Assembly (NCBI GenBank): GCA_023159155.1
Contig: JAJNNX010000032.1
Coordinates: 62,001-126,000, forward strand
DNA length: 64,000 nucleotides
Reading direction: 5' to 3'
From: Ustulina deusta
Taxonomy: Eukaryota; Ascomycota; Sordariomycetes; Xylariales; Xylariaceae
Shown: one piece after another, positions 45,763 through 56,548 of the stretch
How the letters are laid out: each line of letters begins with the position of its first letter
Numbering within the stretch: the first letter of the stretch is position 1
The notes under the pieces: generated by a model
Database searches by the model: none
What the model was told of the DNA's origin: nothing
What the model saw: the letters and a program-made list of their open reading frames with translations, nothing else
Program-made: the position numbers and the translations under genes

Positions 45763-46541
45763 ATGTCGTACGTTACCGAACGCCCTTCTGGGAGAGAGCA
45801 TATCCCCCTTTACCCAAAGGGCTTTGTTGCTGTCCGTATCATCCAGTTAGTGCTTGGAGTAATTTGCTTGGGCTTGACTGCCTACGCGACGGCGGCCTAT
45901 GCTATCACTGGCGCAATCTTGCTACTGTTTACTGTAGGTTTCGAAGCAGAGCCAGCTTGGGCACAGCCAACTAACATTCATAGTCTATTGTTGGAGTCAT
46001 TAGCAGCATCTACCTCCTCGTCGCCCATTTCGGCCCCCCGGCGGCGTATAATTATTGGGCAATCCTTGGCTTGGACATATTCCACGTTGTCTTCTGGCTC
46101 ATCTCATTTGCCCTCCTCGCAGCTCAGGCTGCTCTTATCCTGAGTTATTATGAAGGTTACGATGTATTCGTTGCATATGGTTCGATTATCGCGGCCGCTG
46201 CCGGTCTTGGTGCCGTGAACTGGTACGGTAACAATTGCTAGAGGCATCTTGATCTTGTGCTGACATGAGCTAGGGTTGTCTATCTTGTTGCTCTCATTAT
46301 GCATAGCATCGCACTTCACCGTCATCGAAAGGCTGGCCTTCATGCTATGCCGGGCAAGTCCGCCTCGGCTCCTACGACCGGTGCGCCGCCCGTGGCTACA
46401 ACTGAGGTCCAAATGCAGCCGCAACAACCGCAGGCTTATTACCCTCCTCAGCAGGTTCATCAGGTATCGTACCAACAGCAACCGCAGCCTCCTCAACAAG
46501 TTCAACAACAACAACAACCCTATCAACAACCGACCTACTAA
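45763..46541 (+). CDS. MARVEL-domain membrane protein with Gln/Pro/Tyr-rich tail, three exons
   Basis: Exons 45763-45933, 45984-46222 and 46274-46541, 225 residues. Branch-like CTAAC and CTGAC lie just before the two acceptors. Four hydrophobic segments follow the MARVEL pattern: FVAVRIIQLVLGVICLGLTA with the typical Arg in TM1 (about residues 20-40), an ILLLFT/SIVGVISSIYLLVAH segment, WAILGLDIFHVVFWLISFAL with the family WxxLD motif, and a last segment ending VVYLVALIMHSIALHRHR. The cytosolic tail after it is low complexity, rich in Gln, Pro and Tyr (from about residue 175 to the end). MARVEL proteins sit in curved or sterol-rich membranes, for example at eisosomes (Nce102-like) or in vesicles; the exact role is unknown here. 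Confidence 0.85.
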
Positions 46542-47206
46542 GCAATACGTCGCAAATTCATCGGAAGAGAAGATTATATGGTGAAGTGCAGTCTACTAGT
46601 TGACTTGCCGGTTCTGTATACAACAGCCCCAGCATTAGTCCCAAGACAATAATAAGACGGTATTGTTTAATGCAGTCAGCAATTGTACAAGTGGGTTTAG
46701 GCTGTGTTGGAGGGTCTTACTTCAGGCCACAAAGGGATCGGATGCGGTAACGAGGCCAGCTCCCACAGTAGGGGGATTATCATATAACACTGTTCTTTTT
46801 TCTCTCTCGATCAACTAGATAATTCCGGTGAAGGCAGTGGCAACTTCTAGTTCGCGATAAATTGTGAGCTTTGTCCCGTGTTGCTTAGATCTTCCAAATG
46901 ATTCCGAGGAGAGACATAACCCGAAAGCGGTAGCCCAGCACGGAAACGTCCAATGACGGGTAACTAAATCAACGATGGTCTCAGGCGTGGACTGTCGACT
47001 TCTTTATTGAGTACGTCTTTGTTCACCAAATTACTCAACGTTCGCGATCTCTTTCAATAACATGCCTTATCAATACCCTACCTTCTAGTTAATCAGCTCC
47101 TAGTGGCGAGCTTTCTTGCAGTTCGCGCAGCTTTGCATCTGTCAAGGACACTCAGACTAGGTAGGATCGACTCTTTTACCACAGGTCTCTCGGTCATTGA
47201 AGCATC
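46542..47206. other. Intergenic, MARVEL gene to membrane protein gene
   Basis: 665 bases between two same-strand genes, AT-rich 3' flank followed by a presumed promoter. Nothing else seen. Confidence 0.55.
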
Positions 47207-49426
47207 ATGCAGACTACTACGGATGATATACCCACATTACCACCGGTGGAGCACGAACGATTCTCAAGAACGTTCAGACGGGCTCCTTCAGAGCACTCTT
47301 ACTCTTTCCTAGAGACCGTCGCGTACTACACTGGAACCGATCCTGACTTGATATGGGGGCCATTTTACAAGAGGTTCCGGGCCGCCCGAAGGGAAAGGAC
47401 AAACTGGGTCGGCTTTAGCTTGAATTCTATGTGGCATGGTATACCCGCTGCCACACAAACAAGACCTGGAAGGATAGGCCGATTTTTCAACTGGATCGTT
47501 GGAAAAGATCCCGCTCCCACCCTCACACCACCATCATTTAACAATAGCGCCGAGACTACCAACTCACCAAGTAAGAAAAATAGGGCCAACAGTGATTGGA
47601 GCCCATCGCAGATTGATTTTTCTGAATGGTATGGGCGGCTTAAGCACCCGGCAGACTACAACGACGACTTCTACCGCGAAACCTACCTTGCTTTGTACAA
47701 CAAACTGTGTGACCTTGCCGAGGTATGGTTCGGAGCTGGTGTCTATCTCGAGGACTTGCGAGACAGCAAGGACGAAATCTCGGCCTGGGAAGCGCCCATG
47801 ACGGAGCAATTCATACAGTATGCGCGTATCGTGGCGCACGAAGACCGCGGGTACGTCGAGTGGAGGGACATAATGAATGATCCCCGCCACCGCAAGTGGC
47901 TGTGCGTCGGCATCTTTGCGCAGATCATCGAGCGGAAAATCTTCAGCTCCCTGCTATTCGGTGCTGGCGGGACATACAAAGACGAACTAGAGCGACACGA
48001 CGTACAATGGGTACTTCAAGAAGGTAAGCCAGCACTTGTCTGCCGTACCTATCCGCACCTACGAACAGGACATAAACCCCCCCATCGAGATAACTTGAAA
48101 GTCATGCTAACTAGTCCCATAGGATTCACACGTAAGGAAGGTCGTCGCCAGATTGCGCGGTGTGCGCTTGGCGGGAGATTGATTCCCGAAAATTTCTGGG
48201 AGGCTGTGGATGACCTCACGGGCCAGGCGGTTCTCATCTTCCAACCTCTACTCATGCTCGTATCTCTTGGTTCGGGCAGGGCAGCAGCTCAGGACACGGC
48301 CAAATTCTGGCAAGAAGTGCACACGATCCTCGCCATGGCCGGGTACTTCCAGGTCTGCACGGCTATCTCGCCGAGCATCTTTCACTTCCTGTCGGCGTCG
48401 CCGGGCTCGCGCTTCCAATGGGAGGATGAGGCGCACGCCGACACAGCCATCTATGAGCACTCCAAGCTCTTCCACCGAAGCCACGAGGAGCGCTGGCGGG
48501 TCATAGCGGACCTCAGCTCCAAGAACGAGACCGCAAAGGTCACCAAGCTCGTGGAATCTATGTACGATGTGGAGGACATCTCGATGTACATGCCGTTCCC
48601 GCTCAACGACGAGGAATACCGCTTCATGGATCACCAGCGCCGACGCGGTGGCAAGGTCATGTACGCCGTCTTCCCCAAGCTGACGCGGTACACGGCCGAG
48701 AACATCGGCGAGGTCATCGCCGACATCAGGCCGGCGACTTCGCCAGAGATACAGGAGAGCGGCGAGGGCATGCGCATCTCGCTTCTCTCCCGGTCCATGG
48801 TCGTGTACTACCAGGGTTTCGTGCACTCGCCGGCGGACCGCGACGACGGCATCCCTCTCGACGGGCACCTCGAGGAGATCTCGTGGAGCCGCATGGTCGG
48901 CGACATCTTCCCGTACTGGCGATTCTACTGGGACGGCAACGGCAACCCGACAGGCTGGCTCCACTGGCCGGCGTGGCCCGAGTCGATCGACAAGTACTGG
49001 CTCTACTGGCTGTTCTTCACCCTGACCTCCCAGGCCTTCAAGTACAAGTCCTCCCCGCTCCCGGCCGAACAGAAAAGCCTGTACAAGATGCTGGTGTACC
49101 AGCCCCTCCTCTGGTGGCTCGCGGAAATCGGGACGTACGTTATCATACGGTCGGCCAAATGGCCCTTCTTCCACGGCCGCTGGCTCTTCTTGAAGGTCCG
49201 GATCCTCGGCTTCTTCTTCATGCTCGTCACGGAATTCCTCCTCAGAAACAAGGGCGAGCAGATCTTCTTCTTCTCCCTCCTAGCCGCGCCGTTAGTCTGG
49301 CTAGACAGGATCCTGCTCAACACGCTGCCCGCGCTCATCATGGCCATGGCTGGTGTCCTGGAAAACGAAGATGTCTCGACCATCTTCAATCGCCTGCTTG
49401 CGAACAACGCGACCGCTGCTGCATAA
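47207..49426 (+). CDS. Unrecognised large membrane-associated protein
   Basis: The frame starts MQTTTDDIPTLPPVEHERF and runs 739 codons. A probable 99-nt intron, 48024-48122 (GTAAGC donor, GCTAAC branch, CATAG acceptor), divides by three and has no stop; removing it gives 706 residues and joins WVLQEG to FTRKEGRR. I do not recognise the family. Visible: a conserved-looking N-terminal block (YYTGTDPDLIWGPFYKRFR), a Ser/Asn-rich linker, a central globular part (YNDDFYRETYLALYNKLCDL, SSLLFGAGGTYKDELERHD), Trp-rich stretches (WSRMVGDIFPYWRFYWDG), and three to four hydrophobic C-terminal segments (YWLYWLFFTLTSQAF, YQPLLWWLAEIGTYVII, LKVRILGFFFMLVTEFLL, the FFFSLLAAPLVWLDRILL region). It is probably a fungal-specific membrane protein. 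The 3' half is GC-rich with strong codon bias, so likely well expressed. Confidence 0.75.
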   Translation: MQTTTDDIPTLPPVEHERFSRTFRRAPSEHSYSFLETVAYYTGTDPDLIWGPFYKRFRAARRERTNWVGFSLNSMWHGIPAATQTRPGRIGRFFNWIVGKDPAPTLTPPSFNNSAETTNSPSKKNRANSDWSPSQIDFSEWYGRLKHPADYNDDFYRETYLALYNKLCDLAEVWFGAGVYLEDLRDSKDEISAWEAPMTEQFIQYARIVAHEDRGYVEWRDIMNDPRHRKWLCVGIFAQIIERKIFSSLLFGAGGTYKDELERHDVQWVLQEGKPALVCRTYPHLRTGHKPPHRDNLKVMLTSPIGFTRKEGRRQIARCALGGRLIPENFWEAVDDLTGQAVLIFQPLLMLVSLGSGRAAAQDTAKFWQEVHTILAMAGYFQVCTAISPSIFHFLSASPGSRFQWEDEAHADTAIYEHSKLFHRSHEERWRVIADLSSKNETAKVTKLVESMYDVEDISMYMPFPLNDEEYRFMDHQRRRGGKVMYAVFPKLTRYTAENIGEVIADIRPATSPEIQESGEGMRISLLSRSMVVYYQGFVHSPADRDDGIPLDGHLEEISWSRMVGDIFPYWRFYWDGNGNPTGWLHWPAWPESIDKYWLYWLFFTLTSQAFKYKSSPLPAEQKSLYKMLVYQPLLWWLAEIGTYVIIRSAKWPFFHGRWLFLKVRILGFFFMLVTEFLLRNKGEQIFFFSLLAAPLVWLDRILLNTLPALIMAMAGVLENEDVSTIFNRLLANNATAAA

Positions 49427-49780
49427 GTAACGACCCGTCGTGTAGACGGCCAGGGCGGTGGTTTCCGAACCACGTTTGCCCGCAGGGAGGGCTCGGGGAT
49501 GCCGTGCACAGCTTCGGCTTGAAAATATCACCTGCGCTGTGATGCGGAAGTGTAGAGTAGACGTACGGGATATGCTGTTGTCGGAGCGTGGAGTTTCATC
49601 TACGTCAGATTCTCGGTGTTGGGGTAGTCATGGTCAAGGTGTCGCAATGTATTTGCTTAATAAGCTTTGTTCTAGGATCTTATGTACAAGCTCAATAAAT
49701 GATAAGTGGACAATCAAATACAGCAAGCTCAAAGCCAAACTCCGGGACTGGCTTGTTTTGCTAGACTTGGTCTGCTCAGC
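49427..49780. other. Intergenic between convergent genes
   Basis: 354 bases with the 3' flanks of the membrane-protein and epimerase genes. Nothing else seen. Confidence 0.6.
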
Positions 49781-51374
49781 CTACCAACTCTTATTGCGAA
49801 GGATGAAATCCACCTCGGCGTCGGCATATTCGAGGATATGCTCAGGCTTGTAAAGGGGCTTCCAGCCCAGCTCCCTTGATCCACGATCTGCCGTGAAGGC
49901 ACAACTGCCACATCTTATCAGCAACGGTAACGTCCCGTGTGCAAGGCAGTAAGAAAGCCAACTTACCTTCCTCCTAGCATGAACGCCACCATATGGTTAG
50001 CACACCCAAGGCCCTGGGCCATGGCCTCGATGTTTTGGTCATTGGCCGTAACAACCGTATCATCAGGTATAACGTCGCGCCTTGCTAGCGCTGCCGCCAT
50101 GGCAGCGTACAAGTCATCCCACTGTAGTTTTAGACAATAGGTAAGCCGCCTTGAAAACAATCGGGAGGTAAAGTGAGACAGACGCACAGCAACGCTCCCG
50201 GATGCGGCAAGGTAGTAGCCATTCTTTCCGTAGCCGGGATTCCCACCGGCCAAGATCTCGCGCATAAGCTCCACGTACAAATTCGTGTTATCACGAACAT
50301 GGCATACAGGCCAAGTCTGCTCTCCTTTTTTTTATAGCATTTTAGCGATCAATGGAGAGAGAGGGGATTCGCTCACGGGCCGATCAGTGTCAACCCGATA
50401 CACGCGCTTCACGGCTTCGGCGGCGCGGACGATCGCAACTGTCTGAATGGAGGTTTTGCGACCGAAACCTTCGCCCTCGCCATCTACGCAGCGTACAATG
50501 TCAGCAGAGTCCTATTCGCTACGAGCCAGAAAGTGCGAGGGCTTGCTTGCTTACACACGATGCAAGGCACGAAGACGTAGCTGCGAACGCCATACTTCTC
50601 CGACTCTTCGATCACGAAGTTGTTGGCGCCGACGGCCTGCAAGCTGGTTAATTAATTCCGGGCGATTTCCCGACATTCGGAGTGAATAACTACTAACTTC
50701 TTGTGCCAACTGGACAGGAGACTTCTGCGCCTTTTGGATCTCGTATAGCTTGGGGTCGCTGTCGAGCAGGGGCTTCTCCGTCGGGGCGCCTGCGTGAGAT
50801 GAGAATATCTTGGCACCGCTGGTCTATTCCGGTCTTCTGTATTAGAGACCCCCTACGCTCTTGTCGCCCTTCGTTGCGTTGGGATACTCACATGTAGGAA
50901 GTGAACGTCGCGCCCCGTGCGCTTCTTCACTTCGCCCATGGCCGCGATGAAATACGATTGCGATACGTGAGGCCGAGGGGCGATCAAATGGTACACCACG
51001 GTGATGTCATTATCTACCACGGCTGCCCAGACCTCGGCTCCGTTGTAGGCGTCAAAGGTAAGAGGTTCGGCGCCGTATTGCCTGACCGCCTCGGCTTGCT
51101 CTGGTGTGCGTACAAGGGCAAATAGCTTGTTATAGGCGGGTAGGTTTGCCTCGTTCCATCTCGCGAGCACTGCGACGGTGGAGATGAGTAGTTGTCATTT
51201 TGAGTGAGGATTTCTTTCTTTTTTTTTCTAAGTGGTTTGGGACCAATGCAAATATTTAAGGCGATTTCAGATCTGGGAAATGACAGAAGCCAGAAAAGCA
51301 AATGGCGCCGAAATTTACTCACGAGAGCCGCCAAGGTAGCCAGAACCGCCAGTGATGAGGATATTATGGGACAT
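49781..51374 (-). CDS. NAD-dependent epimerase/dehydratase (extended SDR), eight exons
   Basis: Minus-strand exons 51374-51323, 51169-50892, 50823-50698, 50636-50555, 50483-50377, 50316-50188, 50121-49967, 49904-49781, all joining in phase to 350 residues. It starts MSHNILITGGSGYLGGS, the NAD(P)-binding Gly-rich motif. The middle carries AVVDNDITVVYHLIA, HTSGAKIFSSHAG, and LYEIQK, a YxxxK catalytic pair. YGVRSYVFVPCIV is the strand before the substrate domain, and YGEGEGFGRKTSIQT follows. The C-terminus is GWKPLYKPEHILEYADAEVDFIL. Enzymes of this kind reduce or isomerise small carbonyl or sugar substrates; the substrate here is unknown. Seven introns in 1.6 kb is unusually dense compared with the neighbours. 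The decayed O-methyltransferase gene lies 6 kb away, which is weak evidence for a former metabolite locus. Confidence 0.88.
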
Positions 51375-53528
51375 GATAGTTGATCGGGAGTTCGTGTGAG
51401 AGCTTAATGAGAAGAATTCCCTTGTTGAGAAATATGATCAACGATGATTGGTCGAAGGTGTACCGCTAATGGCATTGTCGCTCCCACTAACAAAGTACCG
51501 GACAGTTGTGCCGGAGGACGCGGCATTATATGGAGGACGGGATAGGTGGGCCCTTTCGTCGATCTTGGGTCACGGGGGGTGGTTGGAGAATTAATCGCCC
51601 GGACTTACTAATTCATGTGTCTATACTCTTTAGTCAGGCGTATCTCCTCGGGCAAACTCATATTATGATATGGCCGACGGATGAACTACTGACGGCTTTC
51701 GAAGAGCATGAAGTGACGGAATTCCGGCATTGTGTCACTTTGCATATAGAATACAACCTAGACCGGAGTTGAATAGTGTTTAAACTTGGCTTCGGAAATT
51801 CGCTGTTGAATGCCTGGTTCAACTCCATTGTAAATACGCCAGTCCGTCGGACATTATTTAGCTCTAATTCTAAAGTTCTGTTAGTCATTGGTTATCTGTA
51901 GCGGCAGAAACAGAACAACATACCATTCTATGCCGATGACGTTCAGGAGTGGCTTTCGAATAAGGACCGATGGTTTCCATGCGCGTGGTTCGACAGGCCG
52001 GCGTCAACTACAGTGTAATATATGCCAGTGTTGACATGATAATATGCATATAAGCTCATCCATGGTTTGAGGACAGGTCAGTCATTCGCGAGAGGGCTCT
52101 TGTGGGATACGCGGATAGTAGCAACCAGGAAACTACAAAACTTCTACGCCAGCCAATATACGAGAGCATCTGAATAGCCCGGCGAGGGGAAATTATCTCG
52201 ATTCATCCAGGACAGGAGAATCCAACTTACCTTCCACTTAGTCCATTTTAGTGTTGTGGTTGCTATTATAGTATGGCGTCACGGCATCGGAGCACGTAGA
52301 TAATACGTATAGTTTTATTTTACTAAATTTGCTATATATGGCATAGACTTTAAAAGACAGCGGCTAAAAGTATGCTACATTTTTATAGGCAATTAACATT
52401 CTGTGACACACTACGACTTAAGCTAGTATTATTCCTTAGCATACACTACATATGTATCTTCTAATTAGAGAAACCTATATCTATCTAATTTTCAAGGCAA
52501 TTTCCTTTCCTATAAAAATACTGGCAGAAGTATTACAGAGTGATAGTGGTGGTGTGTGCACAGTTCTTTTTGCACTAGTATTTTACGGAGACACAAAGAG
52601 CGCGGTAGTTCTTCCCCTAACATGAACTCATACGGGAGGCCGGACCTCCGTTGATCGCGCTTGTTAGCAACGGCCGTCGTCGTCCATATGGCAAGCCGAA
52701 AGTGTAGGTGATGTTGAGTTTAAGTAGAATAGTGCAGCCCCAACCCCCTTTTCAGATCATTATTTATTAACTCCCTATTTGGTTTCCGGCTGTTTTCGGC
52801 ACAATATCGCTGCAAAGTGGTGTAAATTACTTGTCTACATTGATCGTTGATGTGTTGGCGTCTTTGATTGAATCCACGATCGTGTAAAGCTCGGAATCTA
52901 TAATCCATTTCTGCTACTTGCTACCACGTTTATCTCACTTACCAACGGGCTCCTAAGTACACTCTATTATCCTAGCGTATCTCATGGGAAATGTAGAGGA
53001 ATTGAAAGACGTGATCCCCTTGGGCATATAATTACAGTCCAAGCCCTGCTCGTCCATCAATCTGGCTCGGAGATCGATACATTTCTGCCATGTTGCGGTA
53101 AAAGAGGTTACACAAGGACGTTAATTATTGCGTTATATGAAGAATAGCATGTTAAAGATATGTTTTACCTTTCATTTCATCTTCCAAATTTCAGCCTCTT
53201 CGATGTCATCAAAAATGCTGTGCCTTTTGTGTACTTCAGAGCGTTCAAATTGTCTTGCGATATATGCATCGAAGTTGGCTGAGTCATCATTCGTTCCAGA
53301 GCTTGGACATCAGGCTACTTATTGCCCTGGGCCGTTTACTTCGTCTGCCTGCAAACATAACAAATTAAATTGACATAGACTCATATTTTTCGTTGTCGTC
53401 GTCGCCTTCAGTACATCTCTCCAGCTTTTGCCATCGTCGTGGCCTTACCAGCAGGTATAGCGACAATACAGTCAGGGGTAAATGGCTTAATTCAAGAAGA
53501 GATGGGCTATTATGTGACAATGTGCTAA
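51375..53528. other. Gene-poor, partly AT-rich stretch
   Basis: 2.15 kb. The first about 150 bases are the epimerase promoter. 52250-52560 is very AT-rich with TATA/TAAT-rich runs and no ORF. Around 53130-53390 the minus strand contains a short frame (SANFDAYIARQFERSEVHKR) that could be a relic exon, but I cannot identify it. Confidence 0.45.
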
Positions 53529-54280
53529 GGGTTTAACGATTTCGAACGGAAATTATTACGGCAAGCGGGGGCTTGGTTCGACCGCCTTAATCCGCATGCG
53601 GCTAACCTTGACGCGATGCTGTTACCAGAGTCGGATGATAGAGCGGACGAAAGGTCACAACTTCGTCGACGTGCCGATAAAGCAACGAAGAGCGTGATGA
53701 AAAATACGGAAGTTGTGCCGGTGGTGCCATCCTCCGACTGGGAATAGAGGATAAGCCTGCATCATCCCTGAGCCAGAACAGCGTAATTACAGAACTGCCT
53801 GCTTACCCCAACTGAAATTACTGAGCCTGGTGTGCGGACAACAAGACGAGAGCACGAAGACTACCACAACGGGGAAAATCCAGGCAAGAGTGGCGTATGC
53901 TCGAGCGTATCCAGCACTATTGGAAGTGAGGATTCGGAAGACAAGGCTATGAGGACTAGAACCCGCCGCGGTAAGCGTAGAAGCGAGACTCCATCAGCAG
54001 AGCAATCGAAATCGAAGCCGAATAAAAGACGTCGACGCGCGGAGGGTGAGACCATCCACATCACGGATGTCCACGACGCTTTCATATTCGAATACCCCTA
54101 CGGAACCTCGTTACTCTGGGCCGCATGTTGCACGTCCTGTGGATTCTGGAGCAGAAGGGACCCCCTCATGTTTACGCTGTTACCATGACACTCTGGACTT
54201 CCGAGAACTGCAAGCTGATAACAATCCAGGGGATTTTGGAAGACCACGTTGTTCAAGGTATGCCACTACATTTCCCTGAC
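53529..54280 (+). pseudogene. Relic of an uncharacterised nuclear-type protein gene
   Basis: A reading frame from 53529 (GFNDFERKLLRQAGAWFDRL to about SSDWE) ends at a TAG at 53743-53745, and the same frame resumes after a possible acceptor (TTACAG) near 53790 with EITEPGVRTTRREHEDY, a basic RKRRRAEGE-like stretch, then DAFIFEYPYGTSLLW. After that the likely continuation is spread over different frames (FGPHVARPVDSGAEG and HVFTLLPWHSG). This pattern, coherent peptides broken by a stop and shifts, suggests a decayed gene. I do not know the family. It could instead be a living gene whose introns I cannot place. Confidence 0.3.
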
Positions 54281-55057
54281 CTGTGAGATCGTGGCTTCGC
54301 CAGCAAATCAGGTTTTCGGGAATAAATGTGTTCACCCAAACGTGACGCAACTCGTGATCCGTGGTTCTAGAGCCGATGCAAAAAGCAAGGAACATGGCGA
54401 TAGGCGGTGAGAAGAGCCCCGGCATATGGGAATTCTCCCCGTTGGGTTCTCTAACAGGTCACCCCGGGGCAATACAGCTCCGAGCAAGGTAGAGTGTGCC
54501 GGCCCCGTCGGACAGATGCACTGATACCCAAGTTCAAATAGCACTTATCAGAGTCGTTGGCTCACCGCTTTGGCGACTTTCCACGCTTCCAGAACGCCGA
54601 GGTCATAGGTAGATCACGCTTGCAGTCCGCGATAGCTGACTCGGAGGGGTTGCAGCGTGACCCCCCTGCTGCCGCAGAGTGGCTGGCTATCGAGAGATAG
54701 GAGCGAAGTCGCGTCCTGAGAGAAGTAACCGACCAGCAACCGAACCCAAAGCCGAGAGCCGGTATACCGGAGCCCCTGGATGCGCCCACGAGCGCTCCAC
54801 CTCGTCGACCAAGTCAGAACCTTCCCCGACCAACTACGCAACTCATCCTCGACGGGCCGAGAAGACGATTCACGAGCATGGTCTCGTGTGTATTTACCGC
54901 GGCAGCCAACTTTTTTTGCGCCCACTTACTACTGTTACACGCACCGCCGTGCCGCCTTCCACGGAACCGTCTGGCGAACGACAGGCGGAACTACGAATGA
55001 ATGCTACGTCTACCAATACTAACAAACTGCCCTCTTTAGCAACCGCTCCCTCTTCAT

Positions 55058-55078
55058 CCCCCCCCCCCCCCCCCCCCC
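55058..55078 (+). repeat. Poly-C run, 21 nt
   Basis: Homopolymer of 21 C on the + strand (G on the minus strand) as given. The length may be affected by sequencing error. Confidence 0.85.
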
Positions 55079-56029
55079 TCGAATCTTCTCGGAGTGGCAG
55101 CACACGGGAGCCGCAGAAAGCAAGCAAGCAAACCAATGACCGAGCGCGGGGCGTACGAAGAGAAAGCTAGGAGACCTCGGCCGCCGCCGCGGGCTTCAAG
55201 CGAACGACAGCAAAAAAAGACCAGTGCTCCGGCTCCCCCCCCTCCCTCCCCCTCCCCGTCCCGGCCTCCTCGTATGCAGACAATAACAGCAACCGCAAAT
55301 CCCGCGTCCGCTCGTTCTTCCCTCCCTCCCACAAGCACGACGGCGTTCGCGATAGGGGGACGCGCCCGGGAGGCGTCGAGACGAAGGAAAGTCCCGTACC
55401 GAGAACACGACAAGCAAGGCGTCCCAGCCCGAGCCCGCTCGTCGCCACCACCCTCGTTCCCATCTCCTCGTGCCGGGGAGGGAGGGATGGAAGACGCACG
55501 CTAGCTGATGTTATTCTGAGCAAAGGTGGGCGGGCGAAGGACGAGAAAATGTTGGCGCACGGATAAGGGGCGGTGCAGTTTGAGTTTAGAGTTTCAGCTT
55601 GCTTGCTTGGGCTCGCGCGAAGTTGGTGATGATGCTGGCGCATTGCATTGCATGCCCCCCCGGGCTGGAGGAGAGTAGAGGAAAGGTCCGAGGAGGAGGA
55701 AGACGGGGTGAAGCACAACTCTACAATGCGAGAATGTAAACAGTAGCAAGCACTCGTCATCCCTCCGTCGCGAATGCAGAACAGATGGCCACTTGAGGGA
55801 AACAAACAAAACCCCTGAGCGGCAACGGCTTGAATGAAATGCAGGCAAGATGGCAGACAGACAATGGGAAGACGGCGGCGGCGACGACGACAACAACAAT
55901 CTTCTAATGTCTAGATACATCATGGCGCAATTAGTAGGTATGTATATATACACGGTAGCCGTCTGTCTACCACTTCTGTCGGCGCGATCCAGCACGCAAA
56001 TCCAAACCTGAAGATATCCGTCATGATGG

Positions 56030-56045
56030 CCCCCCCCCCCCCCCC
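56030..56045 (+). repeat. Poly-C run, 16 nt
   Basis: Homopolymer of 16 C in the 3' flank of the Zn2Cys6 gene, about 970 bp from the longer run. Confidence 0.85.
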
Positions 56046-56548
56046 AACCGACCAAAACCGACCAACCAACAAGACGCCACACCGGGACTATCCGAGCCTT
56101 TTCTTCTTTCGGAATAAGACGGCGTTTTGAAACGAGCGCGTTCGAGTTCGAGGGTATCAATCAGTACACAGGCATCGTAAATTTCAATCAAATGGCGCAT
56201 CGTCACAACCCAAGGACCCCCCTCCCCAAACCAGACCCCCCACCCAGATCCCTAATAACATCGCACCTACGCCAAGCCTGCTTCATTTCCCAACTCCCGG
56301 ATTCTCCCATATGTGTGTCCAGTATTATTATGCATGCGCCTATATCCTCCTAGTACCTAAATATACTTGCAAAAAAAAAAGAGCGGATTTCCTCCTTCTA
56401 TCTCCAGTCTAAGCCCAAACCTAATCTACCATGGCACCAAGTAGATATACATGCATATATCTCTGGCTGCGAGGCGCACAGAGTAGCAAGGACATGCATG
56501 CACTATTTGCATATCCCCATAGCAAAAAAAGAGAGCAAAGCGCCCTCT

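Larger units (their letters stand above)
54281..56548. other. Gene-poor stretch with poly-C runs, upstream of the TF 3' end
   Basis: 2.27 kb. Contains two C homopolymers (55058-55078 and 56030-56045), a C/T-rich stretch with CCCTCCCCCTCCCCG at about 55240-55260, and several overlapping low-complexity ORFs (Pro/Arg/Ser-rich) on both strands that look like composition artefacts. The last about 500 bases are the 3' flank of the transcription-factor gene. Confidence 0.5.

Noticed and set aside
48248..49174. 308-codon minus-strand ORF antisense to the membrane-protein gene
   Set aside because: A GC-driven antisense shadow rich in Arg/Val/Glu; the sense frame has ordered blocks and hydrophobic segments.
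54679..55805. Several 130-210-codon Pro/Arg/Ser-rich ORFs on both strands
   Set aside because: Low-complexity composition around poly-C and C/T-rich DNA explains them.
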